Below are positions 51,763-60,819 of a DNA stretch of 64,000 bases, piece after piece. This stretch comes from Psychroserpens algicola (lineage in GTDB: Bacteria; Bacteroidota; Bacteroidia; Flavobacteriales; Flavobacteriaceae). Both the position numbers and the translations under genes were made by a program. The stretch covers positions 124,001-188,000 of the forward strand of contig NZ_JACNMJ010000007.1 of NCBI RefSeq assembly GCF_014526325.1, read 5' to 3'. Below the pieces are notes generated by a model. That model made no database searches. It was not told the origin of the DNA and worked only from the letters and a program-made list of their open reading frames with translations. Positions within the stretch are counted from its first letter, which is position 1, and each line of letters opens with the position of its first letter.

Positions 51763-52605
51763 TTATTTTTCGGGTGTAAGTTTAAATTCTGTTCTTTTCT
51801 TTCCACCCATTCCCATCATTGATAAGTTTGTGTCGACTTCCATTATTCCGTCATATTCAAACCAAAAACCTTTATTTAGCGAGAATAGTCCAGTTGCTTT
51901 GTGTGATATTTTCATATAGGTTTCTTTATCACTTTCTCCAGCAAACATAGTCATAAGTCCATTTCCAAAATCGCCCGAAACATATTCTTCGATATCGTAC
52001 TTAATTACTGCAATTTTATCTCCGTTTTGCTCTATTATTTTTTCCAATCGAACTTTATTTTTTCTGTATAAAGTGTCAGCAACGAAATTTTGGTCCATTG
52101 AAATTAAATCGACTTTTAAACTCCATTCATCTCCAACTTTAATCGGTTCTTTTGGAAGCTCAAATAGAATTGCAATCAGATTGGTTTGAGAGCTCTTATA
52201 ATAAAAGCTTAATAATTCTCCTTCCGTACTTACTTTGCCTCTTAAAACCACGTTTCCGTTCATTTTTGCCATTCCAGAGAACAGAGTTTCAGTTGTATCT
52301 GTCTTATCTGCTTTGAGAAACATCGCAATGTCTATATTACCATTCTTGTCAGGATAGAGTTTTGTTTCGTATTTTAAATTTGCCGTTTGTTCTTGCATTT
52401 TTTTGAAAAAATCATTCGCTTTCCCTCCAAAAAGAGTGTCAGTTTGTTTTTCACTTTTACTTTCCTCTTGTGGAACCATTATATCTTTCATAACGGTTTT
52501 ATAGGTCAGCGTATCAGATATTTTCCACTTCAAATCAACAATTTCCTTTTGCTGGGCATTTACTGAAAATGCGATAAATAAAAATGGTAGTAGTAGTCTT
52601 TTCAT
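51763..52605 (-). CDS. Exported beta-rich protein, DUF6263-like
   Basis: Read from the ATG at 52605 (MKRLLLPFLFIAFSVNAQ signal peptide); the 36 codons before it translate the cassette site. 280 residues, beta-rich, with KWKISDTLTYKTVMKDIM after the signal, ELPKEPIKVGDEWSLKVDLI in the middle, and VDTNLSMMGMGGKKRTEFKL at the end. I associate this layout tentatively with DUF6263. Probably periplasmic; function unknown. Confidence 0.7.
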   Translation of the reverse strand: MKRLLLPFLFIAFSVNAQQKEIVDLKWKISDTLTYKTVMKDIMVPQEESKSEKQTDTLFGGKANDFFKKMQEQTANLKYETKLYPDKNGNIDIAMFLKADKTDTTETLFSGMAKMNGNVVLRGKVSTEGELLSFYYKSSQTNLIAILFELPKEPIKVGDEWSLKVDLISMDQNFVADTLYRKNKVRLEKIIEQNGDKIAVIKYDIEEYVSGDFGNGLMTMFAGESDKETYMKISHKATGLFSLNKGFWFEYDGIMEVDTNLSMMGMGGKKRTEFKLTPEK

Positions 52606-52611
52606 AATTGT

Positions 52612-52746
52612 GGGCAACGTATTTGTGTATGGTTTCGTTGTGTTGGCTAGGTCTAAATTAGTAAAAGAAAACTGACTAAAGGAAAATTCCGCAGGAATTT
52701 TCCGAGTACACACGAACCAAACAATGAATTATACACGTTGTTGCCA
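52612..52746 (-). repeat. attC-like cassette site, class 1
   Basis: Boxes GGGCAAC / GTTGCCA. The left box pairs with GTTGCCC at 51752: GTTGCCCACA, G/A mismatch, TTAT. Confidence 0.94.
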
Positions 52747-52750
52747 AACG

Positions 52751-53647
52751 TTAGAACTGCCACCATTTTTTCGCTACAGGTTTATTATTATTAATAATTT
52801 CATTTACATCAATGTTTAATTCACTTTTTATCAGATTCAAATAAACAGAATTATCAGGTATTGCAATTTTTTTATAAAAATTATATCCAATATTAAGGTT
52901 GCCTGAATAATATCTGTAGCCATCTTCATTCGGGTTGATGTCGAACCAAATCTTTAAATGATTTTCACCGTTACCGGACTTCAATTCCTTTAATGTACCT
53001 AAAGTTTTAGACCAATAAGATGAATTAGCTACATTATTTTTACATTTATGTTGCGTATAAATTTCTAGTGTTTTGTATTCTTTTTTTAGGTCTCTAGAAT
53101 TTTCCGCATATAGCCATTCATTCTTAGATCTTTCTTTCATGTAAATGTAAATTCCTAGTACATCATTTTTAAAGAAATCTATATTCAAAGAGTTTGAATT
53201 GAGGCAATTCAAATTTTCAATTAAGTCAAATAACTTTACCTTGTCGAAGTTAGTTCCTTGAATTTTAAAACAAAAGTTACCTGAAATTACTCCATCAGAA
53301 TTAATTTCGATAGGACAGTTTTGAATTCTATTCTCAAAATATTTTAAAGTTGTATCAGTTATTTCTGCTATTGGATTGTTAGTAACATCTATAAGACTTA
53401 ATGTTTTAAAGTTTTCTATACCATTAAAGCTTTTGATTGTATTATTTTTGAGCATTAATGCTGAAATATTTTCTCTATTAATTCTATCTGATTTTGAGAA
53501 ATAGTCAGCTAGACTTTTGAACGACTTTAAATTTTTATTATGAGTACCATCGTATTCTACTGAGGGAAATTTATTTGAATTATAAATTGTCGCCTCTCTC
53601 CAAATTTTTAGAGAAAGTATATTAAATTCGTTTTCTTCAGTATTCAT
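52751..53647 (-). CDS. Cytoplasmic protein with a leucine-rich segment
   Basis: A 298-residue protein. Residues 60-100 look like a short leucine-rich repeat stretch (ISALMLKNNTIKSFNGIENF then LSLIDVTNNPIAEITD). The remainder is alpha/beta with ends ...KKWWQF. No signal peptide. Leucine-rich cassettes of this size sometimes bind other proteins; the function is unknown. Confidence 0.64.
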   Translation of the reverse strand: MNTEENEFNILSLKIWREATIYNSNKFPSVEYDGTHNKNLKSFKSLADYFSKSDRINRENISALMLKNNTIKSFNGIENFKTLSLIDVTNNPIAEITDTTLKYFENRIQNCPIEINSDGVISGNFCFKIQGTNFDKVKLFDLIENLNCLNSNSLNIDFFKNDVLGIYIYMKERSKNEWLYAENSRDLKKEYKTLEIYTQHKCKNNVANSSYWSKTLGTLKELKSGNGENHLKIWFDINPNEDGYRYYSGNLNIGYNFYKKIAIPDNSVYLNLIKSELNIDVNEIINNNKPVAKKWWQF

Positions 53648-53670
53648 CGACCTATTTTGTCTTTAATGTT

Positions 53671-53801
53671 TGGCAACGTATTGTGTATGATTTCGTGCGA
53701 TAGAAAATCGATAGATTTTCCGTTGCTTCGAAATTATAGATTAAATATAAGAATTAAAAATTGAAGCAATTTTTAAGCATGAATTATACACGCTGTTAGC
53801 C
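53671..53801 (-). repeat. attC-like cassette site, class 5
   Basis: Boxes TGGCAAC / GTTAGCC; 3' site of cassette B, copy 5. The left box pairs with GTTGCCA at 52740: GTTGCCAAAC, G/A mismatch, TTA. Confidence 0.9.
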
Positions 53802-54182
53802 ACTTTAGGGCAACAGGAACCATTGGAGGTGAAAAAGAAAACTGATTATCACATGCAACCGAATCAGAAATGCTTTGGTGAATTTGGCAGATACACCCAA
53901 GAACCCGTTGCGTTCATAAAAAAGTACAGGTCATACTCAAGCATTTAGGTTGCAACATTGTTTTAAATACAGACACCTTTTTTGGAAAAGAACGATTCAT
54001 AACGCACCACTAAAATTTGGCAAGTATGTATAAGATTCCGACAAGTTTGAAAAATACACGAACCACAGAGCGTTTGGTTCTTCAAAAAAGGATAGAAGGG
54101 AAGTTGTTTAAATCAAATCCGAAACATTTGTGCTAGAACCTACTTTAGATAAAATACCAGAATTTTGCTCGTGCACTATTGT
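53802..54182 (-). repeat. Gene-less repeated cassette B, copy 5
   Basis: Near-identical to copy 3 in its first 200 bp. Directly followed by copy 6, giving two B cassettes in tandem. Confidence 0.88.
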
Positions 54183-54313
54183 TGCTAACGTATTGTGTAT
54201 AATTTCGTGCGATAGAAAATCGATAGATTTTCCGTTGCATCTAAATTATAGATTAAATATAAGAATTAAAAATTGAAGCAATTTTTAAGCATGAATTATA
54301 CACGCTGTTAGCC
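54183..54313 (-). repeat. attC-like cassette site, class 5
   Basis: Boxes TGCTAAC / GTTAGCC; 3' site of cassette B, copy 6, flanked by B on both sides. Confidence 0.9.
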
Positions 54314-54694
54314 ACTTTAGGGCAACACGAACCATTGGATGTTAAAAAGAAAACTGATTATCACATGCAACCGAATCAGAAATGCTTTGGCGAATTTGGC
54401 AGATACACCCAAGAACCCGTTGCGATTATAAAATAGTACAGGTCACACTCAAGCATTTAGGTTGCAACATTGTTTTAAATACAGACACCTTTTTTGGAAA
54501 AGAACGATTCATAACGCACCACTAAAATTTTGCAAGTATGTATAAGATTCCGACAAGTTTGAAAAATACACGAACCACAGAGCGTTTGGTTCTTCAAAAA
54601 AGGATAGAAGGGAAGTTTTTTAAATCAAATCCGAAACATTTGTGCTAGAAACTACTTTAGATAAAACACCAGAACTTTGCTCATGCACTATTGT
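54314..54694 (-). repeat. Gene-less repeated cassette B, copy 6
   Basis: Shares GGATGTTAAAAAGAAAACTG with copy 4 rather than with its tandem neighbour, so the tandem arose by separate insertion, not by local duplication. Confidence 0.88.
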
Positions 54695-54827
54695 TGCTAA
54701 CGTATTTGTGTATGGCTAGTTGCGTTGGCGAGAACTAAGTTAGTAAAAAGGAACGAACCATTAGGAAAATCCGTAGGATTTTCCGAGTACGTACAGACCA
54801 AGTAATTAGTTATACACGTTGTTGTAC
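54695..54827 (-). repeat. attC-like cassette site, class 2
   Basis: Boxes TGCTAAC / GTTGTAC. Confidence 0.93.
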
Positions 54828-54838
54828 ACTGTATTTTT

Positions 54839-55405
54839 TTAATCTGATACTTTTTCCTTCATGACTAATAAGTCTTCTTCTTTTAAAAACAAATGACACT
54901 TCGTAAAATACATCTTATAAAAGTCTAAAGAAAATTTATCAGAATCAATTAATTCTCCATTACTGAATTCAAGTAGTTCATAGTCACTAAATGAAACGCC
55001 AAAGCCTGGCTGATAGTCTACGACTTCACCTTGTGGAAGAAGGATCAAATCCTTAATCCAAAAGATCAAAAACTCGTCGCATTCAGGAGAGAATTCATCA
55101 AAGACACTTTCCCACTTCGTTGCAAAAAGTTTGCTAGGATCTTTGTCATGTATTTGAATTAATAAATCTATTAAGTGAAGGTGGTCATTAGAAATTGTAA
55201 ATACTGCAAGGTATCCTCTCCATAGGTTAGAAGAGGAAATTCCATTTTTAGGTCTTTTGCTAGGATATATTTCAAAATACTGTTCTAAGTAAAAATTTTG
55301 CAATTCATAAATTTCACCATCATAAATTATCATATCTTTTTCTTGAACTGTAGCAGTTGACGAAATTGTGTACAGACCAAAAATTAAAATAAGTAGAAGT
55401 CTCAT
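54839..55405 (-). CDS. Exported protein of unknown function
   Basis: A 188-residue protein with a signal peptide (about 1-19, STAT). The mature part is acidic and aromatic (YLEQYFEIYPSKRPKNGISS, WESVFDEFSPECDEFLIFWI) with paired cysteines near 110 and 170. No family recognised. Second gene of the two-gene cassette 54821-55904, after the paralogue of 3511-3942. Confidence 0.62.
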   Translation of the reverse strand: MRLLLILIFGLYTISSTATVQEKDMIIYDGEIYELQNFYLEQYFEIYPSKRPKNGISSSNLWRGYLAVFTISNDHLHLIDLLIQIHDKDPSKLFATKWESVFDEFSPECDEFLIFWIKDLILLPQGEVVDYQPGFGVSFSDYELLEFSNGELIDSDKFSLDFYKMYFTKCHLFLKEEDLLVMKEKVSD

Positions 55406-55451
55406 ATGATTTACAACGTAATTGTAAACTATATTATTACTTGGATAATTT

Positions 55452-55889
55452 CTATCGTTTTTGTTTACACAGTTTTCCTTCGATGACCAATTCTTTTCCT
55501 TTACTTATGGATTTTGACGTGTAAAAAAAGCAACTTCCTTTAATTCTTTCAATTTTCACAATAATTCCTCCATTTTCATTGGCAGAAATTTGATATTCAT
55601 CAAGTTCCATTTTTGTTTCGTCATACAAGAGTCTGTATGTACATTCGTTAATCAATTCAAATTTAGCATGAATTGGAATTAAAGGCACTCCGTTATCAAT
55701 CCAATCTTGAGGAGCCTTGATAATTTCTTCAATTTGATTATTATCTTTTCTTAATACTTTCCATTCTAATTCAGGTATTTGTGGAGAAGTTCCAATAAAG
55801 ATTCCTTCATTAAAATCTTCGCAATCTAAACCTTGAGCAGAACAAGTAAATGAAAAAAGACAAAAACATAAATAGATTACGTATTTCAT
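55452..55889 (-). CDS. Exported protein, paralogue of 3511-3942
   Basis: A 145-residue protein with a signal peptide (ending CSAQ). It matches the gene at 3511-3942 along the whole length, sharing CEDF, LEWK, IDNGVPL against GIGYPMD, ECTYRL, NENGGI and EGKLCK, with five matching cysteines. Function unknown. The short gap to the next gene (55406-55451) has TTACAACGTAATTGTAAACT, perhaps a trace of a lost site. Confidence 0.74.
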   Translation of the reverse strand: MKYVIYLCFCLFSFTCSAQGLDCEDFNEGIFIGTSPQIPELEWKVLRKDNNQIEEIIKAPQDWIDNGVPLIPIHAKFELINECTYRLLYDETKMELDEYQISANENGGIIVKIERIKGSCFFYTSKSISKGKELVIEGKLCKQKR

Positions 55890-55897
55890 AATATTGT

Positions 55898-56028
55898 GTA
55901 CAACGTATTGTGTATGATTTCGTGCGATAGAAAATTTTAAAATTTTCCGTTGCCTCGAAATTATAGATTAAATATAAGAATTAAAAATTGAAGCAATTTT
56001 TAAGCATGAATTATACACGCTGTTAGCC
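55898..56028 (-). repeat. attC-like cassette site, class 5 variant
   Basis: Boxes GTACAAC / GTTAGCC; 3' site of cassette B, copy 7. Loop GAAAATTTTAAAATTTTCC is a different but still perfect hairpin. The left box pairs with GTTGTAC at 54821. Confidence 0.9.
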
Positions 56029-56409
56029 ACTTTAGGGCAACAGGAACCATTGGATGTGAAAAAGAAAACTGATTATCACATGCAACCGAATCAGAAATGC
56101 TTTGACGAATTTGGCAGATACACCCAAGAACCCGTTGCGTTAATAAAAAAGTACAGGTCACACTCAAGCATTTAGGTTGCAACATTGATTTAAATACAGA
56201 CACCTTTTTTGGAAAAGAACGATTCATAACGCACCACTAAAATTTGGCAAGTATGTATAAGATTCCGATAAGTTTGAAAAATACACGAACCACAGAGCGT
56301 TTGGTTCTTCAAAAAAGGATAGAAGGGAAGTTGTTTAAATCAAATCGGAAACATTTGTGCTAGAAACTACTTTAGATAAAATACCGAAATTTTGCTCATG
56401 CACTATTGT
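56029..56409 (-). repeat. Gene-less repeated cassette B, copy 7
   Basis: Same body as the other copies. A 75-codon frame on the minus strand (56000-56227) is open only here; in copy 1 the same frame has a stop, so it is not a conserved gene. Confidence 0.88.
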
Positions 56410-56539
56410 TGCTAACGGTTTTGTGTATGGCTTCGTTGCGGAAAATGCGCGAGTATTTTCCGCCGTAACCTAAAGATAGCAAATTGCAATGAATTCCGAT
56501 TAGGAATTCAGCCGCAATGAGCTATACACGTTGTTGGCA
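56410..56539 (-). repeat. attC-like cassette site with its own stem sequence
   Basis: Boxes TGCTAAC / GTTGGCA. GCGGAAAATGCGCGAGTATTTTCCGC is the inner hairpin; GATTAGGAATTCAGCCGCAATGA forms the right arm. Related to the decayed sites at 10001 and 17091. Confidence 0.88.
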
Positions 56540-56543
56540 ATAG

Positions 56544-57050
56544 TTATTTTTTATTCCGTTTATTCAATCTTTTCAGTCGATTTATTTCCGATTTCTTTGT
56601 TCGGTTCAGATTTTTAGTCCGAGTACAAAGGTCAGTCGAAAAATAAGGTTCAACTTTATTATTCTCGTCGAAAGTATTTACTTGTAAATCCGTTTCGTAT
56701 GAGTAAATCAAATGTTCAGAGTTCAGGTCAAAATAATTTCCACAATCCGCTCCGCCACCAGAAGTCACAATAGTTATGAAATCTGATTTTTCTTTTCCCT
56801 TAATCAGTTTCTTAACTTTAAAAACAAATTCAATTCTGTTAATTTCTCGAACGAAATATTTTCCTTTTTCAGTAGAGCTTGGGATTGAGTCATAAACTTT
56901 TCCTTCGTTAATTTCCACAACTTTTCCAGTAAAAATCAAGTCCGAATGTTCAAAACCGTATTTGACACTTGACTTTTCGCAAGAACAAGAATAAACCTTG
57001 TTTGCTGAAAAAATCAGAATGAATATTGTAATGATTATCGGGTTTTTCAT
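56544..57050 (-). CDS. Exported TIMP/netrin-like (NTR) domain protein
   Basis: Read from the ATG at 57050 (MKNPIIITIFILIFSANKVY signal peptide). 168 residues. The mature protein begins CSCEKSSVKYGFEHSDLIFT with an N-terminal CxC, then GKVVEI, VFKVKKLIKG and a later GGADCGNYF, LCTRTKNL, the cysteine pattern of bacterial NTR-like (tissue-inhibitor-like) domains. In animals such domains bind metalloproteases; the bacterial role is unknown. C-terminus very basic. Confidence 0.76.
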   Translation of the reverse strand: MKNPIIITIFILIFSANKVYSCSCEKSSVKYGFEHSDLIFTGKVVEINEGKVYDSIPSSTEKGKYFVREINRIEFVFKVKKLIKGKEKSDFITIVTSGGGADCGNYFDLNSEHLIYSYETDLQVNTFDENNKVEPYFSTDLCTRTKNLNRTKKSEINRLKRLNKRNKK

Positions 57051-57056
57051 AATTAT

Positions 57057-57188
57057 TGCCAACGGTTTTGTGTATGGCTAGTTGCGTTGGTAAGAACTAA
57101 GTTAACAAAAGAAACCGAACCAATAGAAAAATCCGCAGGATTTTCCGAGTACAAACAAACTAGCAATTGGTTATACACGTTGTTAGCA
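57057..57188 (-). repeat. attC-like cassette site, class 2
   Basis: Boxes TGCCAAC / GTTAGCA. The left box pairs with GTTGGCA at 56533: GTTGGCAATA, G/A mismatch, TTAT. Confidence 0.94.
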
Positions 57189-57227
57189 ACTGGCTACCAA
57201 GCAATTTAATTAAATGATTTATGATAG

Positions 57228-57755
57228 CTAAAGTTTGTTTTGTCTCAATAGACTAAAATATTTCAGTAAAACTAGAGCGCTAGCAGTGGATTCGATTTCA
57301 TTGTTAAGTATCATTTTCTCACAATCATCAAACGAAAATTCTTCAGAATGCAAATCTGCTTCATCAATACTATTACTTTTTTGACATGGAGTCATCGACT
57401 TAGCTATAAAAACATGAATTTTTTCTGAACAAAAGCTTGGCAATGAATAAATTGTATCAAAGTAATTTAATTCGTTTGCAAATAATCCTAGCTCTTCATT
57501 TAATTCTCGTTGAGCGGCATCATCTATTTGCTCCTTTAATTCAATTCTTCCAGCAGGAATTTCCCAATAATACTTATTCAATGGATATCTATAATGTTTA
57601 ATTAAAATAACTTTTCCGCTTTTTGTAACAGGAATTATGCCAACAGCATCACTTTTTTTTATGTATATATAGTTCTTTTTTTGCTTATTACTAATGAAAG
57701 AATCCTCAACTACATCGAAGTTTTTACAAGTAAATAAAATTTTTGATGTTTTCAT
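57228..57755 (-). CDS. Nudix hydrolase, ADP-ribose pyrophosphatase-like
   Basis: A 175-residue Nudix protein. The Nudix box GRIELKEQIDDAAQRELNEE then LGL (69-91) has every catalytic glutamate (GX5EX7REUXEEXGU). WEIPAGR just before the box is typical of ADP-sugar pyrophosphatases. It would cleave a nucleoside diphosphate linked to another group, with Mg. Last gene of a five-gene cassette, 15 bp after WbqC; it may make or remove a nucleotide-linked intermediate there. Confidence 0.88.
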   Translation of the reverse strand: MKTSKILFTCKNFDVVEDSFISNKQKKNYIYIKKSDAVGIIPVTKSGKVILIKHYRYPLNKYYWEIPAGRIELKEQIDDAAQRELNEELGLFANELNYFDTIYSLPSFCSEKIHVFIAKSMTPCQKSNSIDEADLHSEEFSFDDCEKMILNNEIESTASALVLLKYFSLLRQNKL

Positions 57756-57770
57756 ACGTTAGTAATACAA

Positions 57771-58472
57771 TTATATGGTCCAAATTGTTTTTATAATATT
57801 CTCACTTTCGTCAGAACCAACGTTAAATAATAAATCAAGAATAGAGAGGTTCTTTAAAAACACTCCGTTTATTTGACTATAAACTGGATGATTTCGCCGA
57901 AAATCTTGTTTTATAATTTTAATATTATTTGATTTGATCCTTTCTATATCATGATAGTATTGACTATTACCTTCACCAATTATTAGATTATTGCAATTAG
58001 AAGCTTTACAAAGCTCTATCACTCTTGTTGTGGGTTCTAAACTAGTTTTATAATCACTTGAGAATATAATTTTAGTTTTTATATTTAAAATGCTATTTAT
58101 GTAACTTATTGTATCAATGTTCAGTTTTAATAATGAAATACCTGATTGTGTTATTATTTTTGATATATCATTAATGTAATAATTAAAAAATGGAGCCTTG
58201 CAATAATTTACTTCTAAATTTCGAATCACTTTTTTTTTCCAATAACTACCATAAATATTTGTATTTGAAATTGTAGGTTTTATTTTTTCATGAGAAATAG
58301 GAACTGTAATCCACTCGCTTCTTGATTGAATGGTTTTAATTAGTGTTCGATTTTGGAAATATTGTGTTCTAAATTGAACGTCATCAAGGACAACAAAGAT
58401 ATCAGTATTAGCTAATTTATTAAAATAACCTAACCAAGGGAAAAAATGAGGTTGATGTATTGTAACATTCAT
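57771..58472 (-). CDS. WbqC-family protein
   Basis: A 233-residue WbqC-like protein, from a family linked to modification of sugar amino groups in surface polysaccharide clusters, whose exact reaction is not settled. Family hallmarks: MNVTIHQPHFFPWLGYFNKL, then DDVQFRTQYFQNRTLI, WITVPI, SYWKKKVIRNLEVNYC and RVIELCKASNCNNLIIGEGN. Fourth gene of the five-gene cassette, starting 1 bp before the next coding end, so tightly coupled to the PP2C-like gene upstream. Confidence 0.86.
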   Translation of the reverse strand: MNVTIHQPHFFPWLGYFNKLANTDIFVVLDDVQFRTQYFQNRTLIKTIQSRSEWITVPISHEKIKPTISNTNIYGSYWKKKVIRNLEVNYCKAPFFNYYINDISKIITQSGISLLKLNIDTISYINSILNIKTKIIFSSDYKTSLEPTTRVIELCKASNCNNLIIGEGNSQYYHDIERIKSNNIKIIKQDFRRNHPVYSQINGVFLKNLSILDLLFNVGSDESENIIKTIWTI

Positions 58473-58473
58473 A

Positions 58474-59298
58474 CTAAGCTAAGAATTTAATGTAAGCTCT
58501 GTCGTCAAACGATATGTTATTGCCAGAAATCCCTTTTGTTGATTTGAATAGCTTATAACAAAGAGGGTCTTTTTTTATAATATTTTGAAGTTTTAATTCA
58601 GAATGTTCAAGAGATTCAGTTAAAATTGGGTAACCATCAGTAGCTAAAATAATAATAGAATTGTCAGTTACTTGATTGATATGAACATGTTTATTATTTA
58701 TTTTGAAACCATCTAGTGCACCATACGAATAATCACTATTTAAATAATTATTTTGATAAATATTTGTTTTTTGTAATTGTGAAATTAAGGATGCTCTTAT
58801 AAAATCATTGGATATTAATTCTCTTTCCTCAATTCCAGCTTTTATAATTGTGTCGATTAATAGTGCTCTATATTCAGAAAATATTTTATCAATTAGTTTT
58901 GGCTTAGAAAAAAACTTACCATTTACTATATATTGACAATCTCCAAAACTCCATATTTGTTTATTTTCTTTACTATACATAATTATTGAAGCAGCTGGGC
59001 GCAAATTAGGTTTTTGTGAAAATTCTGAAAAAAGATTATTATTAATATAATATTGAGTGATTTTTTGATTTATAAATTCAAGTACCTCAAAAGCATTAAG
59101 TTTTGGTGGTATAATTTCAATTGCATTAAGTATTACATTAGTTATTAATTTTCCAGGTGACAAACTTTGAAATGTTTGATTTGTCTTATTTGTAGCACCA
59201 TCTATAACTGCGATAAAATTTTCAGTAATTTTAATTGCATCTTCGCAATCATCAATAATCCCTGTTTTACTTTGTTTAAAATTTTCAATGACTTTCAT
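58474..59298 (-). CDS. PP2C-like phosphatase domain protein
   Basis: A 274-residue protein with the spaced motifs of PPM/PP2C phosphatases: DDCEDAIKITENFIAVIDGA (first acidic motif), SFGDCQYIVNGKF (119-120 Gly-Asp), IIILATDGYPIL (third motif) and a final SFDDRAYIKFLA. Metal-binding Asp residues appear present, though overall similarity to classical PP2C is low. It could dephosphorylate a protein or a small molecule. It overlaps the upstream membrane-protein gene by 14 bp. Confidence 0.78.
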   Translation of the reverse strand: MKVIENFKQSKTGIIDDCEDAIKITENFIAVIDGATNKTNQTFQSLSPGKLITNVILNAIEIIPPKLNAFEVLEFINQKITQYYINNNLFSEFSQKPNLRPAASIIMYSKENKQIWSFGDCQYIVNGKFFSKPKLIDKIFSEYRALLIDTIIKAGIEERELISNDFIRASLISQLQKTNIYQNNYLNSDYSYGALDGFKINNKHVHINQVTDNSIIILATDGYPILTESLEHSELKLQNIIKKDPLCYKLFKSTKGISGNNISFDDRAYIKFLA

Positions 59299-60112
59299 TT
59301 AACTCTTTTTTTGTTTCACCAAAAACACCATCAAAAATCTCAAATCTATTTTGAAACCAATCAATCATAAATTCTGGGTCATCTCCTTTTTCAATGTAAT
59401 AACACTTATTGCTTGGGCCAATCCAATCACCAGACATGTGATGCCAATTGAAATACCCCCAATATAGCCAAGAATCTTCAATAAGATAAGCATAGCAAAA
59501 AGGGACCTGTGTGCATTTAATGAATTTTACACTTACGTTTCCTAGTTCGTTTGCGTCATGTTTAATTCCTTTTATATTAGAATCCAAACTTTCTAAATAG
59601 GCTTTATGTTTTTCAGTAAATGGTGAGCCTTGAATCTTTGGTAGATATTTTTCAGTATTTAACAAGGATGGGTCAGTATGATAGACAACAATGTCTAGCT
59701 TAGAATTGCTGATTTTTCCTTCTTTTGCCATTCTAAAAACCTCTAATATTATTGTTGAAACACGGCTAAGCCTATTTCCCCATATTTTTATTTCAATTGT
59801 TTTGTCTTTATTTCGTTTTGAAGCTTTAATTATTTTTTTTAATATTTCAGGTTCAGCTGTTTTAAGATTTTGAAAAGATTGCTGAACTATATTTTCTTGA
59901 AGTTCTTTTCTTATGTCGAGAAGTATGAAAATAATTGCAATAATTCCCATATAACCAGTAGCGAAAATCCATTCAGTTTCTATAGTAATTTTTGGAAACA
60001 AATAAGGTAATATGTTTAATATTAATGTAGCAATCAAACTTATAATCACTATATAGACTTCCCATGTTTTCTTTAACTTATCAATAAAGTTGTTTAATTT
60101 TTCTCTATCCAT
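59285..60112 (-). CDS. Two-helix membrane protein with PLD-fold-like cytoplasmic domain
   Basis: 275 residues from the ATG at 60112, 2 bp after the upstream stop (a TTG start overlapping that stop is possible). Two transmembrane helices (about 18-37 and 51-68), a short coiled coil, then a domain starting ILKKIIKASKRNKDKTIEIK with WLYWGYFNWHHMSGDWIG near 225. The strand order and the trailing WGYFNW segment recall PLD-like folds, but no HKD motif is present, so if related it is inactive. Second gene of the five-gene cassette. Confidence 0.66.
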   Translation of the reverse strand: MDREKLNNFIDKLKKTWEVYIVIISLIATLILNILPYLFPKITIETEWIFATGYMGIIAIIFILLDIRKELQENIVQQSFQNLKTAEPEILKKIIKASKRNKDKTIEIKIWGNRLSRVSTIILEVFRMAKEGKISNSKLDIVVYHTDPSLLNTEKYLPKIQGSPFTEKHKAYLESLDSNIKGIKHDANELGNVSVKFIKCTQVPFCYAYLIEDSWLYWGYFNWHHMSGDWIGPSNKCYYIEKGDDPEFMIDWFQNRFEIFDGVFGETKKELNESH

Positions 60113-60114
60113 GA

Positions 60115-60780
60115 TTACACTTCCCAATTAGTATATGTTTTGTTATAATATTTTTCTACTTTGCTCCTTAAATAATTAGTATTTGAATTTGATAAAATGT
60201 TATCATTTCTTTTTGTAGAATCAAAATCTTTATATATCCAATTCAATTCTGGAATATCTGTCAAGTCACTCTCAACATATTCATATCTTAACAAATATAC
60301 GTTTAAACCAAATTCTTTCATTTTGAGGTATTCTTTAATTAAAAAGATCCATCTAGTACAATAATAATCTATAGCACGTTTATCATTTATTCCACCATAG
60401 TAATCTAAAATATTTTTGTGCCTCTCTGGTTTACCAAATGATAAATAGGCATGCAAAGGATGCCTTATTTGGAAAATCACATCATCAATTTTATTTTTAC
60501 TAAACACAGATTTTTCTATTGCATAATTAAAAACTGCAGTTCTATTAGTATCTTTTCTTAAAAAATCGACATATTTCGGTATTATAAGTTCTAAATTATC
60601 ATTTTGAGAGGTTTTAAAACCTTTGGAATAAAATTCAAAATTTTCTACTTTTATATTCATCTTACTCAAAATTGGTTGAAATATAGCATCTGGCTTGTTT
60701 CCAGTTAGATAGCGTGAGGAAAGTTTGTTTCTCAAAAATTTCGACCCAGAACCACCAATAGCAATAAAAATGTATTTCAT
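60115..60780 (-). CDS. Sulfotransferase-like P-loop protein
   Basis: A 221-residue protein with MKYIFIAIGGSGSKFLRNKL at the start, a 5'-phosphosulfate-binding-like loop (GGSGSKFLR), and later FQIRHPLHAYLSFGKPERHK, which matches the 3'-phosphate region (RxP..SF) of PAPS-dependent sulfotransferases. Shorter than typical (about 250-300). First gene of the five-gene cassette 57182-60826; probably modifies a sugar or small acceptor together with WbqC. Confidence 0.76.
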   Translation of the reverse strand: MKYIFIAIGGSGSKFLRNKLSSRYLTGNKPDAIFQPILSKMNIKVENFEFYSKGFKTSQNDNLELIIPKYVDFLRKDTNRTAVFNYAIEKSVFSKNKIDDVIFQIRHPLHAYLSFGKPERHKNILDYYGGINDKRAIDYYCTRWIFLIKEYLKMKEFGLNVYLLRYEYVESDLTDIPELNWIYKDFDSTKRNDNILSNSNTNYLRSKVEKYYNKTYTNWEV

Positions 60781-60819
60781 AGTTTTTTAATTGAATTTCA
60801 AGAGTTTCTTCCAGCTTGT

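Noticed and set aside
52606-52713. N-terminal extension of the exported protein at 51763
   Set aside because: These 36 codons are a translation of the cassette site and precede a normal signal peptide.
56000-56227. 75-codon minus-strand frame in cassette B copy 7
   Set aside because: The same frame has a stop in copy 1 and runs through the cassette site; it is not conserved among seven near-identical copies.
59285-60112. Active phospholipase D-like enzyme
   Set aside because: No HxK motif is present; only the general strand pattern and the WGYFNW segment recall the fold.
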